Part shown: positions 4,067 to 5,750 of the stretch, one piece after another
Position numbering within the stretch: position 1 is the first letter of the stretch
How the letters are laid out: the number at the start of each line of letters is the position of its first letter
Assembly: GCA_003724275.1 (NCBI GenBank)
Contig: RHFA01000034.1
Coordinates: 1 to 5,750, forward strand
Reading direction: 5' to 3'
DNA from: Thaumarchaeota archaeon S13
GTDB lineage: Archaea; Thermoproteota; Nitrososphaeria; Nitrososphaerales; Nitrosopumilaceae
DNA length: 5,750 nt
Program-made: the position numbers and the translations under genes
The notes under the pieces: model-generated
Told to the model about the DNA's origin: nothing
Databases searched by the model: none
What the model saw: the letters and a program-made list of their open reading frames with translations, nothing else

Positions 4067-5707
4067 TTGAAGCGGACAAGCGTCGCGGCTCTCCTCGCAG
4101 TCGCCCTCCTTGTCGCGGCAGTCCCCGCCGCGCACGCGCAGCTCTCCTGGCCCGACAGGGTCGCGTACGGTGCGGCGTTTTACGAGATGCGCGGCCACCT
4201 CGACGCGCTTGCGATCAACCTCGGCGGCTCGCCCGGCCCGTTCTCCTCGGACTCTTTCATGGCCGACCCCTCGCGCGCGGCGTTCCACGCGCTGCACCCG
4301 ATCGGCGAGGTCTACCCCCGGATAGAGACGGCCGTCGCGTCTGCGGATCCGGCCGTCAACGACGCGCTGCGCGCCTCGCTTGAGGCCCTGCAGGCCCGCG
4401 TCGAGGCCGGCGCCGTGTCGACCGGCGATGTCAGCGCCGAGCTCAACGCCGCAAGGCAGGCAGTAGACGCCGCGCAGCGCGTGACGCTCGGAGCCGGCGC
4501 GTCTGATGACGCCGCGCTCGGAGCCGCGATCGCCGCATCGCTCATCAGGCTGTCCGCTGAAGAGTATAAGGAGGCCATGGTCGACGGCAACGTCGAGCTC
4601 GTCGTCGAGCTGCAGGACGCCTATGCCTTCCTCGACGTCGCGCACATGGACATATTTCGCGGCCCGACGTACATGGAGTACGCGCCCGACCAGCAGTCCC
4701 GCTACGACGCCGCGTTTAACGCGTTTTACGCCGTGTATGACAACCGCAACGACCCCGCCGAGTCCACTGCGATGGCCCTGGCGCTCTCCGAGGACCTCGC
4801 CTCGACGTTTGCGCGCGGCGAGGGCGCAATGGACAGCGGGCCCGGCGACATGATGGACGGCATGGACGCCGACCCAATGATGTCATCCGAGCAGCTCTCC
4901 TCGGGCTTTGAGGGGTCTGCCGAGAGGATCAACAACATCAGGACGCTCCTAGAGGTCGCGCGCGCCGAGTACATGGGCGGCAACTCGCTGCAGGCCGGCG
5001 AGCTTGTCCGCGAGGCGTACCTCAGCGAGTTCGAGTTCGTCGAGGCCGACCTTGACAGCGCGGGCCAGCCGCTGCTGCGCCAGAGCATAGAGACGACGCT
5101 CAACGAGACGCTCATATCGGAGGTTCGGCGCAACAGCCCCGACGTCCCGCAGACGATAGAGAGGGTGATGGCGCAGCTCTCCCTAGCCGAGACGGCCCTC
5201 ATGGAGGCCGCGGCCAACCCCGGCATGATGGAAGGCGGGGACATGATGGAGGGAGAGGACATGATGGAAGGCGAGGACATGATGGCCACCGAGCCCCCTG
5301 CGGCGCCGGTGCCGCCAACGGCTCCCGAGACCGAGCGCCCCGGAGGCGGGTGCCTGATCGCGACGGCCGCATACGGCACGGAGATGGCCGCCGAGGTGCA
5401 GGCCCTGCGCGAGGTTCGCGACTCGGCCCTCCTGAGCACGGGCGCCGGTGCGGCGTTCATGTCGGCGTTCAACGAGGTCTACTATTCGTTCTCGCCGACG
5501 GTCGCCGACTGGGAGCGCGAGAGCCCCGAGCTGCGCGCGGCGATCCGCGCGATAATCACGCCAATGCTCGCCTCGCTCTCGATAATGTCGGCCGCCGAGC
5601 CCGGCTCGGAGCTCGACGTGGCCGCCCTCGGCGCGCTCGTCATAGCGCTCAACGCGGGCCTCTATGTGGGAGCGCCGGCGGCGATCGCCTGGCGCCTGAG
5701 GCGCTAG
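4067..5707 (+). CDS. Secreted surface protein with Met-rich repeats and CFI-box C-terminus
   Basis: This is a 546-residue protein. Residues 1-24 are a Sec signal peptide (MKRTSVAALLAVALLVAAV, then PAAHA) with likely cleavage before Gln25. Residues 25 to about 250 and 275-385 are acidic and helical and look internally repeated (EEYKEAMVDGNVELVVELQD compared with AEYMGGNSLQAGELVREAY), reminiscent of the soluble part of FTR1/EfeO-type proteins; that resemblance is weak. Met/Asp-rich linkers occur at 255-272 and, as repeats, at 387-406. A Pro-rich spacer leads to GGGCLIATAAYGTEM (426-440), the CFI-box, continued by YYSFSPTVADWERESPEL. The last segment, about 519-542, is hydrophobic and followed by RLRR, like a membrane anchor. 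CFI-box domains are a C-terminal module of thaumarchaeal exported proteins. The TTG start is set by the TATA box and signal peptide. Likely location is the outer face of the membrane or S-layer space; function unknown, metal binding possible. Confidence 0.85.
   Translation: MKRTSVAALLAVALLVAAVPAAHAQLSWPDRVAYGAAFYEMRGHLDALAINLGGSPGPFSSDSFMADPSRAAFHALHPIGEVYPRIETAVASADPAVNDALRASLEALQARVEAGAVSTGDVSAELNAARQAVDAAQRVTLGAGASDDAALGAAIAASLIRLSAEEYKEAMVDGNVELVVELQDAYAFLDVAHMDIFRGPTYMEYAPDQQSRYDAAFNAFYAVYDNRNDPAESTAMALALSEDLASTFARGEGAMDSGPGDMMDGMDADPMMSSEQLSSGFEGSAERINNIRTLLEVARAEYMGGNSLQAGELVREAYLSEFEFVEADLDSAGQPLLRQSIETTLNETLISEVRRNSPDVPQTIERVMAQLSLAETALMEAAANPGMMEGGDMMEGEDMMEGEDMMATEPPAAPVPPTAPETERPGGGCLIATAAYGTEMAAEVQALREVRDSALLSTGAGAAFMSAFNEVYYSFSPTVADWERESPELRAAIRAIITPMLASLSIMSAAEPGSELDVAALGALVIALNAGLYVGAPAAIAWRLRR
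5225..5284 (+). repeat. Tandem 18-base repeat encoding Met-Met-Glu-Gly-x-Asp
   Basis: Three full units begin at 5225, 5243 and 5261, and a fourth is reduced to ATGATG at 5279. Each encodes MMEG(G/E)(D). The units differ at a few bases, mostly synonymous (GAA/GAG, GGC/GGA), so the peptide repeat seems to be kept. It lies in the linker of the surface protein. Confidence 0.85.
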
Positions 5708-5750
5708 GCCCGCGCGCAAAATCCCGTGAAGCCTTGTGACCAGGCAGGCG

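Noticed and set aside
4726..5472. 248-codon minus-strand frame rich in Ser, with repeated SIMSSP units
   Set aside because: It is the antisense shadow of the surface protein; its repeats are simply the complement of the Met-Met-Glu-Gly repeats.
1..5750. CRISPR array, tRNA or rRNA gene, insertion sequence
   Set aside because: No regularly spaced repeats, no cloverleaf-like segment with a T-loop motif, no rRNA-like stretch, and no transposase or terminal inverted repeats were seen on either strand.
5708..5750. Possible start of a next gene at the right edge
   Set aside because: Only 43 bases remain after the surface protein's stop. They contain no TATA box or clear start context, so nothing can be called.

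Overview
The window is GC-rich archaeal DNA, most likely from a member of the Nitrososphaerota (Thaumarchaeota) of the Cenarchaeum/Nitrosopumilus type. Three things point there. The large right-hand gene ends in a CFI-box C-terminal domain, typical of thaumarchaeal surface proteins. A small winged-helix-like protein resembles a conserved thaumarchaeal one as I remember it. Nearly every gene has an archaeal TATA box 30-33 bases upstream of its start codon, with no room for a 5' leader. The assignment rests on recognition, not on a search.

Layout: (1) 3-392, the C-terminal end of a TPR-repeat protein on the + strand, cut by the window edge. (2) 393-546, a convergent gap with terminator-like T tracts for the opposing operon. 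(3) 547-1849, a two-gene minus-strand operon: a protein with a YwgA/DUF4065-like region, then an overlapping two-helix membrane protein with a cytoplasmic helical tail. (4) 1850-2116, a divergent promoter region. (5) 2117-2611, a four-helix CopD-like membrane protein (+). (6) 2612-2749, a gap holding hairpins and a tandem repeat. (7) 2780-3007, a small HTH DNA-binding protein (+), then 3109-3339, a small two-helix membrane protein (+). (8) 3336-3963 on the minus strand, an NAD(P)H-dependent FMN reductase-type flavoprotein followed by a short cysteine-rich peptide gene that overlaps its end. (9) 4067-5707, a secreted surface protein with Met/Asp-rich repeats and a CFI-box C-terminus (+).

The genes do not form one obvious pathway. 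A metal/redox theme is possible in the right half: CopD-like membrane protein, flavoprotein, Cys-rich putative metal-binding peptide and Met-rich secreted protein. This is inference from context. The left half (TPR gene plus minus-strand pair) has visibly less GC-biased third codon positions than the right half and looks more like accessory DNA.

Three start codons are chosen as non-ATG (GTG at 1849, TTG at 2780 and 4067) because TATA spacing places transcription initiation at or next to them. The most noteworthy items are the unlisted Cys-rich peptide, the overlapping YwgA-like/membrane pair, and the Met-rich repeats in the surface protein.
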